The notes under the pieces were generated by a model. The model saw only the letters and a program-made list of their open reading frames with translations. It was not told where the DNA came from and did not search any database. 64,000 nt of DNA from the NCBI GenBank assembly GCA_003611745.1, contig RAYF01000011.1, positions 1 through 64,000 on the forward strand. The letters are read 5' to 3'. A program made the position numbers and the translations under genes. This document shows, piece after piece, positions 17,949-25,378 of the stretch; positions within the stretch are counted from its first letter, which is position 1, and each line of letters opens with the position of its first letter. Origin of the DNA: a bacterium D16-36 (GTDB taxonomy: Bacteria > Bacillota > Clostridia > Lachnospirales > Lachnospiraceae).

Positions 17949-19634
17949 TTACTGCCACACACCCTCCGACAAAAATGCCTCTACCCTCTTCATAGACTGT
18001 TCCACTAACTCCCTCTCAAAACCGACCATTGCAAGCAGGCGGATTGCATTGCGGGAATCCGCCCTCCCTTTCTTTAACTGGTAATCAAATGTGATATCCT
18101 CTTCTTTAATATGCTCTGAAAAATGATAATTCGCATACTGCCCTTCCAGAAGATACGTCAACTCTATATCGTGGGTTGCCGCAAAACACATAGCGTTCTC
18201 TCCGGACAGCGCCTCCAGAAGCTTTGACGAAGCCGCTACACGATCTACCGTATTTGTCCCCCTCAGTATTTCATCAATAAAGCACAGTACCGGAACTCCC
18301 GGTTCCTTTGCCTTCTCAAAGATACGCTTCAGGGATTTAATTTCTACAATAAAATAACTCTCATTTGACAGAATATCATCCCGCAGGGCCATAGAAGAAT
18401 AGATGCGGTAAAAACATGCCTTATAGGAATCCGCCGGAACCGTGTGGATTGTCTGGGCAAACAAAGCGCTGACTGCAACCGCCTTGATAAATGTAGACTT
18501 CCCGGAAGCATTAGAACCCGTCAGCAGCATACATCTATCTGCTGCAATGTCATTTTTTACCGGATGGGACAGCAGCGGGTGGTACAGCCCTTTTATTTCC
18601 ATCCTGCAGATATCATCCCGTCCATCTGCACTGTAAAGGTCTGGGATCCCGTAATCCCCAAGCATCTGCCGATAGGATGCAGCCGCCAGCATACTGTCCA
18701 AAAACCCTATAATCCCATATATTTCCAAAAGTTCCTTTTCGTACTTTGTGACCTCTTTTGCCATTGTGCTGATTTTTATCAAATCCACATGAAAAAGAAT
18801 CCTGATATAATCAAAAACCGAGTCAAACAGGCTGCCAGACATTGTATTCCCGCCCGAAACCAAGAAATGGAACCTGCAGAATTTCCGAAATTTTACCGCC
18901 AGCTCCTTTAACCTGATAAAATATCCCTCACACTCCGGCAGGACCATCCTGCCAATCTGGCTGCACTGGCGGACAGTCCCCAGAATAAATTCATACAGGG
19001 CAATATCCTTGAGTATTTTTTCCTTTTCCTTATAATAAAAGTAAGCGTTAGCGCCCATAATAAAAAACAGCAGGAAGAGCACTGCCGGAGAAGAAAAAAA
19101 GACTAAAACGGCGCCGCCTAACAGGATAAGCGCAGAACATACATGTGGCCACCTCTTGACCAAATGAAGATTTTTTGCCCCGCACAAGTGCCTGTACACG
19201 GAGATACGGTCTGTCTTGCCGATATCATACAGCGACAGCTCAAACTCCTCCCTAAGCTCCGGATGCTCCTGAATGCTGCGGATAACTGTCTCCCTCTTTT
19301 CCAGCTCCCCTTCGGAATACTCCGGCGTGCGGAGCAGATGGTACAGATATTCCTCGCCTGCCGAAGTTCTGGTATGGTTTAACTGCTGGAAAATGGCCTC
19401 CATATTTAAATCATTCCACGTAATATCATCCACAGAATGCTCTGTCTTTTTCTGTTCATGATAATACTTTATATTTTCCATAATAGCATCCGAGTATTCG
19501 TCACGGGTGTACATTCCCCATTCCTGTTTTAAAACCTCTTTCAAGCGCATGCGCTGCATCCTCCTGTCCCTGCCTGCCGCAAAAACAAACAGGATGCCAA
19601 GCACCAGAATCACCACAATTACCTTAATTAACAT
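17949..19634 (-). CDS. Membrane-anchored MutS-family ATPase
   Basis: Start at ATG 19634 (MLIKVIVVILVLG), 561 aa. One N-terminal helix (about 2-18), a helical region with two more helices (HVCSALILLGGAVLVFF and LFLLFFIMGANAYFYY), then a MutS-type ATPase with Walker A GSNASGKSTFIKA, Walker B VLCFIDEILRGTN and AATHDIELT. The mismatch-recognition domain of true MutS is absent. Such MutS-like membrane proteins are common in Clostridia with no established role. Standalone gene. Confidence 0.82.
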   Translation of the reverse strand: MLIKVIVVILVLGILFVFAAGRDRRMQRMRLKEVLKQEWGMYTRDEYSDAIMENIKYYHEQKKTEHSVDDITWNDLNMEAIFQQLNHTRTSAGEEYLYHLLRTPEYSEGELEKRETVIRSIQEHPELREEFELSLYDIGKTDRISVYRHLCGAKNLHLVKRWPHVCSALILLGGAVLVFFSSPAVLFLLFFIMGANAYFYYKEKEKILKDIALYEFILGTVRQCSQIGRMVLPECEGYFIRLKELAVKFRKFCRFHFLVSGGNTMSGSLFDSVFDYIRILFHVDLIKISTMAKEVTKYEKELLEIYGIIGFLDSMLAAASYRQMLGDYGIPDLYSADGRDDICRMEIKGLYHPLLSHPVKNDIAADRCMLLTGSNASGKSTFIKAVAVSALFAQTIHTVPADSYKACFYRIYSSMALRDDILSNESYFIVEIKSLKRIFEKAKEPGVPVLCFIDEILRGTNTVDRVAASSKLLEALSGENAMCFAATHDIELTYLLEGQYANYHFSEHIKEEDITFDYQLKKGRADSRNAIRLLAMVGFERELVEQSMKRVEAFLSEGVWQ

Positions 19635-19678
19635 AATCCCCTGTCTCCCCTCATTAATGAAACTGTCCAAAATAATAC

Positions 19679-19715
19679 GGTGGGAAAGCCCAAATACTAT
19701 ATGGGCCTTCCCACC
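19679..19715 (-). terminator. Terminator of the NlpC/P60 gene
   Basis: GGTGGGAAAGCCCA pairs with TGGGCCTTCCCACC, with an A/T-rich tail. It lies 28 nt past the NlpC/P60 stop on the minus strand. Confidence 0.75.
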
Positions 19716-19742
19716 GTACAGATAATATTTTCCTACAATTCT

Positions 19743-20972
19743 TTACATTACCCTGCCGATTTTTAACGGCTGGCGGTAATATGCACTGGATATCTTGATT
19801 CCATCCCTCGCATTGCTGGCATGGATAATCTGCCCATTTCCAATATACAACGCTACATGGCTGACTGAACCACTTCCGTAGAAGAACAGATCACCAACCT
19901 GTACCTCGCTGCTGCTTACAGAACGCGTCGCTGCTGCCTGTGCAGAAGATGTACGCGGTATGGAATAACCGAAATGACGGTAAATCCCCATCGTAAAACC
20001 GGAACAGTCTGTTCCATTTGTAAGGCTGGTACCGCCCCATACATAACGGTTCCCTAAAAACTGCATTGCATAACTTACAATAGAACTGTAAATAGATGAA
20101 TGGGAAGAAGAATCAGAAGAGGAACTCTTCCTGCTCTCCTCCTTAATCGTAACAGCACGGTTCAATTTGTATTTCAGAGTAATAAAATCCTTGCTGACAA
20201 ACATTTTTTCATTGTCTATCGAAAGCATTACCCAGTTTTCCAAATCGCCGTACATCTCATCTTTATTTACATCCTGGACAGCCCTCTTACTGCAATGCTT
20301 GGATATATAAGAAGAAACAAATTCCTCCGTAAGATGTTCCTTCTCTACTGTATAATCCTCGTCTTCCGATAACTGGTCATAAATAGGCGAATCCGTAGAC
20401 GGCAGAAAACGGACATTCAGCGTTTCCGTGTCGACAACTGCCTTTAACGTAGCTACCTTAAGCGCCCTCTTTTCAGCCTCTTCCCCTTTAATCAGGTACT
20501 CTGACTTGACATATCCCTTTACATTGCCAGACTCAATCTTAGACCAGCCTTTCTTTTCCGAAATAATATTACATCCCGTATTTTTGGTCATCTTCCCGAT
20601 AATCTTATACGATTCACCAGCATGTGCCCTGACATTCAAATATGTATCTACATCGGCAATCCCCAATTTATCATATTTGAGATTCAGCTTGATGCGCTCT
20701 TCCTTTTCTTTCTGCTCCTTGTCAGGAACATTGGAAGTCACTGTAGTTTTTCCTTCACCGGAATCTCCGCCTCCAGACTCCTCCTGTGCCTTCTGCTCCT
20801 CTTTCCTTGCATTTTCCAATACAGACTCACAATAGCGGTCTAATGATAAAGTAATACCGGCCAATGGCTTTTCTTCTATAGCATTTGCAGCCTGTCCCGT
20901 CAACGGAAAATATCCGGACACCATCAACAATGCTGCACCAGCCGCCAGTATCTTCCTATTCCTTTTTCTCAT
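19743..20972 (-). CDS. Secreted SH3-domain NlpC/P60 cell-wall hydrolase
   Basis: Start at ATG 20972 (MRKRNRKILAAG); 409 aa with a signal peptide ending near QAANA (residue 31). Then a Glu/Gly-rich linker (55-95), an SH3b domain (about 105-163, YLNVRAHAGESYKIIGK), a second degenerate SH3-like region (about 175-268), a Ser-rich linker (280-298) and the catalytic domain with C323 (NGTDCSGFT), H372 and H384. Such enzymes cut peptide stems of peptidoglycan and act in growth or cell separation. Transcribed alone from a perfect promoter (21115-21143) with a leader of about 140 nt. Confidence 0.9.
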   Translation of the reverse strand: MRKRNRKILAAGAALLMVSGYFPLTGQAANAIEEKPLAGITLSLDRYCESVLENARKEEQKAQEESGGGDSGEGKTTVTSNVPDKEQKEKEERIKLNLKYDKLGIADVDTYLNVRAHAGESYKIIGKMTKNTGCNIISEKKGWSKIESGNVKGYVKSEYLIKGEEAEKRALKVATLKAVVDTETLNVRFLPSTDSPIYDQLSEDEDYTVEKEHLTEEFVSSYISKHCSKRAVQDVNKDEMYGDLENWVMLSIDNEKMFVSKDFITLKYKLNRAVTIKEESRKSSSSDSSSHSSIYSSIVSYAMQFLGNRYVWGGTSLTNGTDCSGFTMGIYRHFGYSIPRTSSAQAAATRSVSSSEVQVGDLFFYGSGSVSHVALYIGNGQIIHASNARDGIKISSAYYRQPLKIGRVM

Positions 20973-21114
20973 TTTGAACCTCTTTCTTCGTAAGCCAGAC
21001 ACCCCAAAGCAGGCTACGACATATTTACCCCCCTCTGTGGAAGTAACCAGACGCAGATAAAACTGCATCCAATCTGTTTCAAATTATTACAAAATTGTTA
21101 CAACGAATAATCAA

Positions 21115-21143
21115 ATTATAGCAACCTATCACACATTTGTCAA
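21115..21143 (-). promoter_or_regulatory. Consensus sigma-A promoter of the NlpC/P60 gene
   Basis: TTGACA (21138-21143), 17-bp spacer, TATAAT (21115-21120), exact consensus on the minus strand. The leader to ATG 20972 is about 140 nt and contains a stem (TCGTAGCC with GGCTTACGA, 20988-21019) just before the ribosome binding site. I could not match it to a known riboswitch. Confidence 0.85.
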
Positions 21144-21160
21144 TATCCTGCTTTGTTGGA

Positions 21161-21180
21161 CACGGAAATTAATTTTTATA
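21161..21180 (-). repeat. CACGGAAAT motif upstream of the NlpC/P60 promoter
   Basis: CACGGAAATTAATTTTTATA on the plus strand begins 17 nt upstream of the -35 box; read with the gene it is ..AAAATTAATTTCCGTG. It is one of five promoter-linked copies (23788, 29834, 40736, 53117). Confidence 0.7.
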
Positions 21181-21189
21181 TTTCCCCTG

Positions 21190-21300
21190 CGCATCAAAAA
21201 AGGGCACAGACTTCGCTTGTGCCCTAGCAAAAATGCTAAAGAACTAAAGTTCTTTGCATTTATTGTTGCTGCACCACCACACACCGAAAACTTTCCTAAG
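21190..21300 (-). ncRNA. Interspersed terminator-ended repeat, copy A (possible small RNA)
   Basis: Read on the minus strand: CTTAGGAAA..., GTGTGTGGTGGTG, then a hairpin of AAAGAACTTTAGTTCTTT inside GCAAA/TTTGC, then GGGCACAAGCGAAGTCTGTGCCC and TTTTTT (terminator 21196-21224). A nearly identical copy in opposite orientation lies at 37103-37203. The 5' flank does not show a clear promoter. RNA status is inference from structure and the closing terminator. Otherwise this gap between nlpC/P60 and spoIVA holds only promoter and terminator. Confidence 0.45.
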
Positions 21301-21304
21301 ATAT

Positions 21305-21353
21305 AAAAAAGCCAAAAGCAGGCAGGGAGCTATGCCCCTACTACCGCTTTTGA
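21305..21353 (-). terminator. spoIVA terminator
   Basis: On the minus strand, AAAAGC..TAGTAGGGG pairs imperfectly with CCCTGCCTGCTTTT and is followed by TTTTTT. It lies just past the spoIVA stop (21372). Confidence 0.7.
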
Positions 21354-21371
21354 CTCATTGTGTATAAAAAA

Positions 21372-22847
21372 TCAGATAATAATGCAGACAAGCCCTCCAT
21401 TGCTGTCATTAATTACCTTTTGAATCGTCTCCTGCAGCTTAAGCTGGCTCTCGTCTGTCAGGCGGTTCACCTTGCTCTCCATCCCCTCCTCCACAAGCTG
21501 TTTGACCGTCTTGCCAAAGATATTTGTCTCCCATATAGATTCTTCCTTCTCTGTATTTTTGCCGGAAATATACTGGATTAAATCCTCAGCCTGCTGCTGG
21601 GTCCCCACAATCGGGGCAATCTCCGTCTCAATATTTGCCTGGATCATATGTACCGATGGGCTGACTGCCCTTAACTTTACGCCGAATTTATTGCCGTGGC
21701 GTATCAGCTCCGGCTCATCAATGGTAATTTCCTCCACCTCAGGCGTAATCACGCCATAGCCCTTGCGGTGGACTTCGTTCCACGCCTCACCGATTTTCTC
21801 AATATCCTTTTTCTTCTCCACATATTCTTTCAGCAAATGGATTAACTGGTACTCTCCCGTTATCTCCATACCGACCAGTTCGCTTAAAATCTGATAATAC
21901 CTACTCTCATCAAAGAGCGTATCAATCGTAACCATGCCGTTTTCCATGCCGATATGCTCTATCTTAAACTGGCGTATCATCTCACTGTCCGTCTCAAAAT
22001 TATCTCTTGTAACATCCCGGATCTGCGTGATTTTATCAAGAATGGCGCGCACTTTTTCGACCAGCTCAACTTTCAGCCAATGCTCTTTTGGAAGCATTTC
22101 TACCCATTTCGGCAGACGGAATGCCACCTGTTTAACCGGAAAAGATGAGAGAATCTTTTCCATAATACTCTGGATATCTTCACTCCGGAGCTGATTACAG
22201 TTTACAGCCATTGCAGAAACGCCATATTCCTGATTTATTTTGTCAACCAATTCCTTCGTCTCATCACTGTATGGCTTTGAAGAATTCAAAAGCACTACAA
22301 AAGGTTTCCCGATGCTTTTTAACTCCTGTATCGTGCGTGCCTCCGCTTCCCTGTACGCCTCCCTTGGGATCTCGCCAAAACTGCCGTCTGTTGTGATGAC
22401 GATTCCAATTGTAGAATGGTCGTGGATTACCTTCCTTGTGCCAAACTCCGCTGCCTGTGTAAACGGCATCGCATCTTTTGACCACGGTGTCATCACCATG
22501 CGCTCGCTGTCCTCCTCCAACAGCCCAGCCGCCTCTTTTACTATGTACCCGACACAGTCAATCAGGCGCACCTTGACCTGCTGGTCGCCAAAGAGGTTTA
22601 CAGAGACAGCCTCCTTCGGAATAAATTTCGGTTCTGTTGTCATGATTGTTTTTCCATCAGCAGACTGCGGAAGTTCATCTGTTGCCCGTTCCCTGTCGTG
22701 TTCATCTGCAATCCCCGGCAGCACTAAAAGCTCCATAAAACGCTTAATAAAGGTAGATTTGCCAGTCCGCACCGGCCCGCATACCCCTAAATAGAATTCT
22801 CCATTCGTCCTCTCTGCCAAATCCTTGTATACCTGAAAACTATTCAT
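21372..22847 (-). CDS. spoIVA: Stage IV sporulation protein A
   Basis: Start at ATG 22847 (MNSFQVYKDLAERTN), seven nt behind AGGAGG; 491 aa, the usual size. N-terminal GTPase-like domain with Walker A GPVRTGKST, sensor and switch motifs (IGIVITTDGSFGEIPREAY), a central helical domain and the conserved C-terminal end GGLVCIII. SpoIVA is the ATP-hydrolysing base of the spore coat; it polymerises on the forespore surface in the mother cell. In known systems its promoter depends on sigma E, but I could not identify a confident sigma-E box. Strong evidence that the organism forms spores. Confidence 0.96.
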   Translation of the reverse strand: MNSFQVYKDLAERTNGEFYLGVCGPVRTGKSTFIKRFMELLVLPGIADEHDRERATDELPQSADGKTIMTTEPKFIPKEAVSVNLFGDQQVKVRLIDCVGYIVKEAAGLLEEDSERMVMTPWSKDAMPFTQAAEFGTRKVIHDHSTIGIVITTDGSFGEIPREAYREAEARTIQELKSIGKPFVVLLNSSKPYSDETKELVDKINQEYGVSAMAVNCNQLRSEDIQSIMEKILSSFPVKQVAFRLPKWVEMLPKEHWLKVELVEKVRAILDKITQIRDVTRDNFETDSEMIRQFKIEHIGMENGMVTIDTLFDESRYYQILSELVGMEITGEYQLIHLLKEYVEKKKDIEKIGEAWNEVHRKGYGVITPEVEEITIDEPELIRHGNKFGVKLRAVSPSVHMIQANIETEIAPIVGTQQQAEDLIQYISGKNTEKEESIWETNIFGKTVKQLVEEGMESKVNRLTDESQLKLQETIQKVINDSNGGLVCIII

Positions 22848-23138
22848 ATTCCCTCCTGTCCGCAGCATGCAAATGGGCATAATAAAATTTACCAGAAATT
22901 GCAGTGCAGTCTCTGGTAAAGGAGCCTGTTCCAGCCCGTTGGCCCATTATAGGAAACTGCTTTTGTTCCCTGCAAAATCCCCTGCATTCTCCTTTTACTG
23001 TCCTACCTAACTGTATGCAGCAGGAGGGGAATATAGAACTTCCTTTCCATCGGGCAGGAGGATTTTCTTCCCTACCCGCCCGCGCGGGGCGCATACGGTT
23101 TAACATTAATTTTCTTATGCGCCCCTATGCATTTAAAA
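22848..23138. other. Intergenic region upstream of spoIVA
   Basis: No convincing gene. A perfect 9-bp stem TTTACCAGA / TCTGGTAAA (22888-22896 and 22912-22920) is followed by A/T-rich sequence on the minus strand and could terminate read-through or lie in the spoIVA leader. At 22948, ATTATAGGAAACTG resembles the left end of the terminator-ended repeat family. Short frames here lack codon structure. Confidence 0.4.
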
Positions 23139-23167
23139 AGCGCACCGGCTTCGCTGGTGCGCTTTTT
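23139..23167. terminator. Bidirectional GGGCAC-family terminator
   Basis: AGCGCACC/GGTGCGCT stem around GGCTTCGCT with A5 before and T6 after, so it can work on both strands. It lies 20 nt past the DUF4190 gene. Confidence 0.75.
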
Positions 23168-23185
23168 TCATATCTAAAAATAGAA

Positions 23186-23644
23186 TTACTGTGCGTTCTC
23201 TATCTCCCGCAGCATCCTCTGTAACTCTTCTGTAGACACAGAACGGCCAATCATCATAAGGGATACAATAGAGATAACTGCAACTGCAGAACAGACAATT
23301 CCTGCAATCGCCATTCCCTTGCCGGGCTTCTTCTGAAGCAGTACCACCAGAGACAAAACAAAACCGACAATACCGATAACTAATGCGATATAGCCGGAAC
23401 AGCAGCATACCAGCGAAATAATGCCAAGTATCATACCGGCGATTGCCATCCCCTGGCCCTCCTGCTGGCTAGGCGGCTGGCCATATGGATTCCCTGCCGG
23501 CTGGCCGTTCATGCTATACCCGCTATTTGGCGCCTGTGTATAACCATTATTGTTTACATTTGCAAATGGATCAGAATCCTGCGTGTATCCATTACCGCTG
23601 CCCGAATCCTGATTATTCTGAAATTCATTTTCATTATTTTCCAT
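23186..23644 (-). CDS. DUF4190-type membrane protein with Asn/Gly-rich N-terminus
   Basis: Start at ATG 23644 (MENNENEFQNNQDSG), with AGGAGG before it. The 152-aa protein has a disordered 75-residue N-terminus rich in Asn, Gln, Gly and Pro, then two helices (AIAGMILGIISLVCCCSGYIALVIGIVGFVLSL split at CCC, and a third AIAGIVCSAVAVISIVSLMMIG) as in DUF4190 proteins. Function unknown in the family. Transcribed alone from a promoter at 23743-23771. Confidence 0.8.
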   Translation of the reverse strand: MENNENEFQNNQDSGSGNGYTQDSDPFANVNNNGYTQAPNSGYSMNGQPAGNPYGQPPSQQEGQGMAIAGMILGIISLVCCCSGYIALVIGIVGFVLSLVVLLQKKPGKGMAIAGIVCSAVAVISIVSLMMIGRSVSTEELQRMLREIENAQ

Positions 23645-23742
23645 TTTGAAACCTCCTTGCATTCCCATTTTCACGTACACAATGAACCAAACGCAAACCT
23701 GCTTGCGTTGTTGCCACTGCAATTGCCAGAAACAATGCCACT

Positions 23743-23771
23743 ATTTTAACACATTAAGAATAAATTTGCAA
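23743..23771 (-). promoter_or_regulatory. Promoter of the DUF4190 gene
   Basis: TTGCAA (23766-23771), 17-bp spacer, TAAAAT (23743-23748). The CACGGAAAT end of the foldback element starts 16 nt upstream of the -35 box. Confidence 0.7.
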
Positions 23772-23787
23772 ATTTCGGGTAAACTCC

Positions 23788-24470
23788 CACGGAAATCAAT
23801 TTTTAGTATATATATTCATTGCTGATCCAAATTAATATGTCATCATTTACAGCTGATACTTACTTAATGATAAACCCCTGTTATCCATCAAACCATTTGA
23901 TATGCCTGCATCCGACTGTGTCTCTGTTTTTTTGCTCCCACAGAATACATTACGCCTAAAAAGAAGTACAGGATATGCCGCCAGACAACAACGGCTTTCT
24001 AGTGGGACTCTGTCTTGCAGGGCTTTGATAAATATGTGCCCTGCAGCACTGTCTGAGCAGCATGCGCGGTTTCAGGCTTTCCTATGAGGCACGCTTCCGC
24101 TACCTCTCATAACGCAACGGTACATAGCAGGACAAAATACGCCCTGCAAGTACCGGCGATTCGAGAGTGCCTCTACGGAAAGCCATGAAATCCGCCGCAT
24201 GGCGCGAGTTTGCGGAAGGGCACATAAATCAAGTATCAGAGCCGCAAGACAGATAGTCCCTCAGAAAGACGAAATGTTGCAAGGCATAATCCTATACTTC
24301 TTTTTAGGCGTTTTGCTAGTCTGTGAAGCAAAAACAGAGACATAACCGGATGCAGACATATACAAAAATTGACGGATAACAGGGATTTATCATTTAGAAA
24401 ACCGTCAGCTGTAAATGATGGCATATCAACATGGGCAGCAATGAATATATACTAAAAATTGTGTTCCGTG
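23788..24470. mobile_element. 683-bp foldback (long inverted repeat) element, MITE-like
   Basis: The left half from CACGGAAATCAATTTTTAG (23788) and the reverse complement of the right half (CACGGAACACAATTTTTAG from 24470) align over almost their whole length, with small indels, to a centre near 24130-24137. Shared landmarks include CATTTACAGCTGA, CCCTGTTATCC, ACGCCTAAAAAGAAGTA, GGGACT..CTGTCTTGC and ATGTGCCCT. It is flanked by TAAACTCC (23780-23787) and TAAAGTCC (24471-24478), an imperfect 8-bp direct repeat. No coding frame longer than about 60 codons and none convincing. It sits right after the stop codon of the DUF4253 gene. Confidence 0.75.
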
Positions 24471-24478
24471 TAAAGTCC

Positions 24479-25264
24479 CTAATCCCACCAGAAATACCAG
24501 ACATTTGACATTCTGATGGAATCAGCGACTTCGCCAATCGTCCCATTCCTTGTGCCCTGATCTACCCTGTCCGGGCAAAACCCATAGTGCTCTTTCGCAA
24601 GCTTCCATGCCGTCTCTTCATCTTCCACCGCCTTTTCCAGAAGAAACTCCACCTCATCATGGGAAAATGCTGCCGGGACTGCACCGTATGCCTCATACCA
24701 GTAGCGGCAAACTGCCATCATCTCAGAAGCTTCCGGGCACTCATTCCAGCCGCCTGTCGGTATCCACGCAATCACTTCCCACGGATTTTTTACCGGGATT
24801 TCAAAAAGAACCGTTTCCTCAATCCCATCACCAGAAAACTTTGCAAAAGAAGTGAGGGCATTGATTTCTTCCCCATCCTCCATCTCACCCATCAATTCAT
24901 CAATAACAGAACTATCACCGGAACCATTGCCAAAATCCTCCTCATAATCCCCTGCATACTGCGCATAGCGTTCTTCCAAAATCTCTTCCCCAGAAATTTT
25001 TCCTCCCTGCCTGATCGTCTCCTCCCTAGAGTAAGACTCATCCTCTAAAATCCCAAACCATTCTGCCAGTGTATCATCCGACTTGACTAGCACGGGGACA
25101 AATCCCTCCTGCCTTCCACGGGTGAGTGCTTTTTTATATACTTCATTTACTTTCTCCAGAGATTCCCCCTCTGGAAATACCTGATACGTACATTTTACCT
25201 TTTCAATAATCTGCTGCGTTATCTCATTATACTGCTGCAGCCCACTGCCCCTTGCATTATCCAT
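24479..25264 (-). CDS. DUF4253 domain protein
   Basis: Start at ATG 25264, seven nt after AGGAG; the ATG six nt earlier is too close to the ribosome binding site. The 261-aa protein has an N-terminal region with VPVLVKSDDTLAEWF, an acidic middle (125-160) and a C-terminal DUF4253 domain: EVIAWIPTGGWNECPE, AVCRYWYEAYGAVPAAFSHDE, EHYGFCPDRVDQGT and terminal SNVWYFWWD. The family is common in Firmicutes and Actinobacteria, often near toxin/immunity genes, with no proven function. Its stop codon abuts the foldback element. Confidence 0.85.
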   Translation of the reverse strand: MDNARGSGLQQYNEITQQIIEKVKCTYQVFPEGESLEKVNEVYKKALTRGRQEGFVPVLVKSDDTLAEWFGILEDESYSREETIRQGGKISGEEILEERYAQYAGDYEEDFGNGSGDSSVIDELMGEMEDGEEINALTSFAKFSGDGIEETVLFEIPVKNPWEVIAWIPTGGWNECPEASEMMAVCRYWYEAYGAVPAAFSHDEVEFLLEKAVEDEETAWKLAKEHYGFCPDRVDQGTRNGTIGEVADSIRMSNVWYFWWD

Positions 25265-25274
25265 ATACATACTC

Positions 25275-25325
25275 CTTCACCAAAAAGCACACAGACTTCG
25301 CTGGTACCAAAACTTTCCTATAGAG
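25275..25325 (-). repeat. Short degenerate copy of the terminator-ended repeat
   Basis: On the minus strand, CTATAGGAAAGTTTTGGTACC followed by AGCGAAGTCTGTGTGC and TTTTT. It has both end motifs of copies A (21190) and B (37103), but the interior is missing. A related piece lies at 62695-62745. Confidence 0.5.
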
Positions 25326-25326
25326 C

Positions 25327-25356
25327 CAAAAAGGGCACCGCCTGCGCTGGTGCCCT
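25327..25356 (-). terminator. GGGCAC-family terminator of the CAP-protein gene
   Basis: GGGCACC/GGTGCCC stem (25333-25355) with TTTTT on the minus strand, about 22 nt past the stop of the secreted protein gene. Confidence 0.75.
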
Positions 25357-25378
25357 GAAAAAATCACAATGATAGAAG

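Noticed and set aside
20973-21114. Possible riboswitch (c-di-AMP type) in the leader of the NlpC/P60 gene
   Set aside because: Such riboswitches do precede wall hydrolase genes, but I could not match the conserved core; only a stem near the ribosome binding site is clear.
23902-24424. Two small open frames of 61-62 codons inside the foldback element
   Set aside because: They lie on opposite arms, lack ribosome binding sites, and arise from the repeated sequence rather than from coding constraint.
24471-24500. Promoter next to the right end of the foldback element
   Set aside because: No -35/-10 boxes occur at the distance seen at the left end; the DNA there is the 3' end of the DUF4253 gene.
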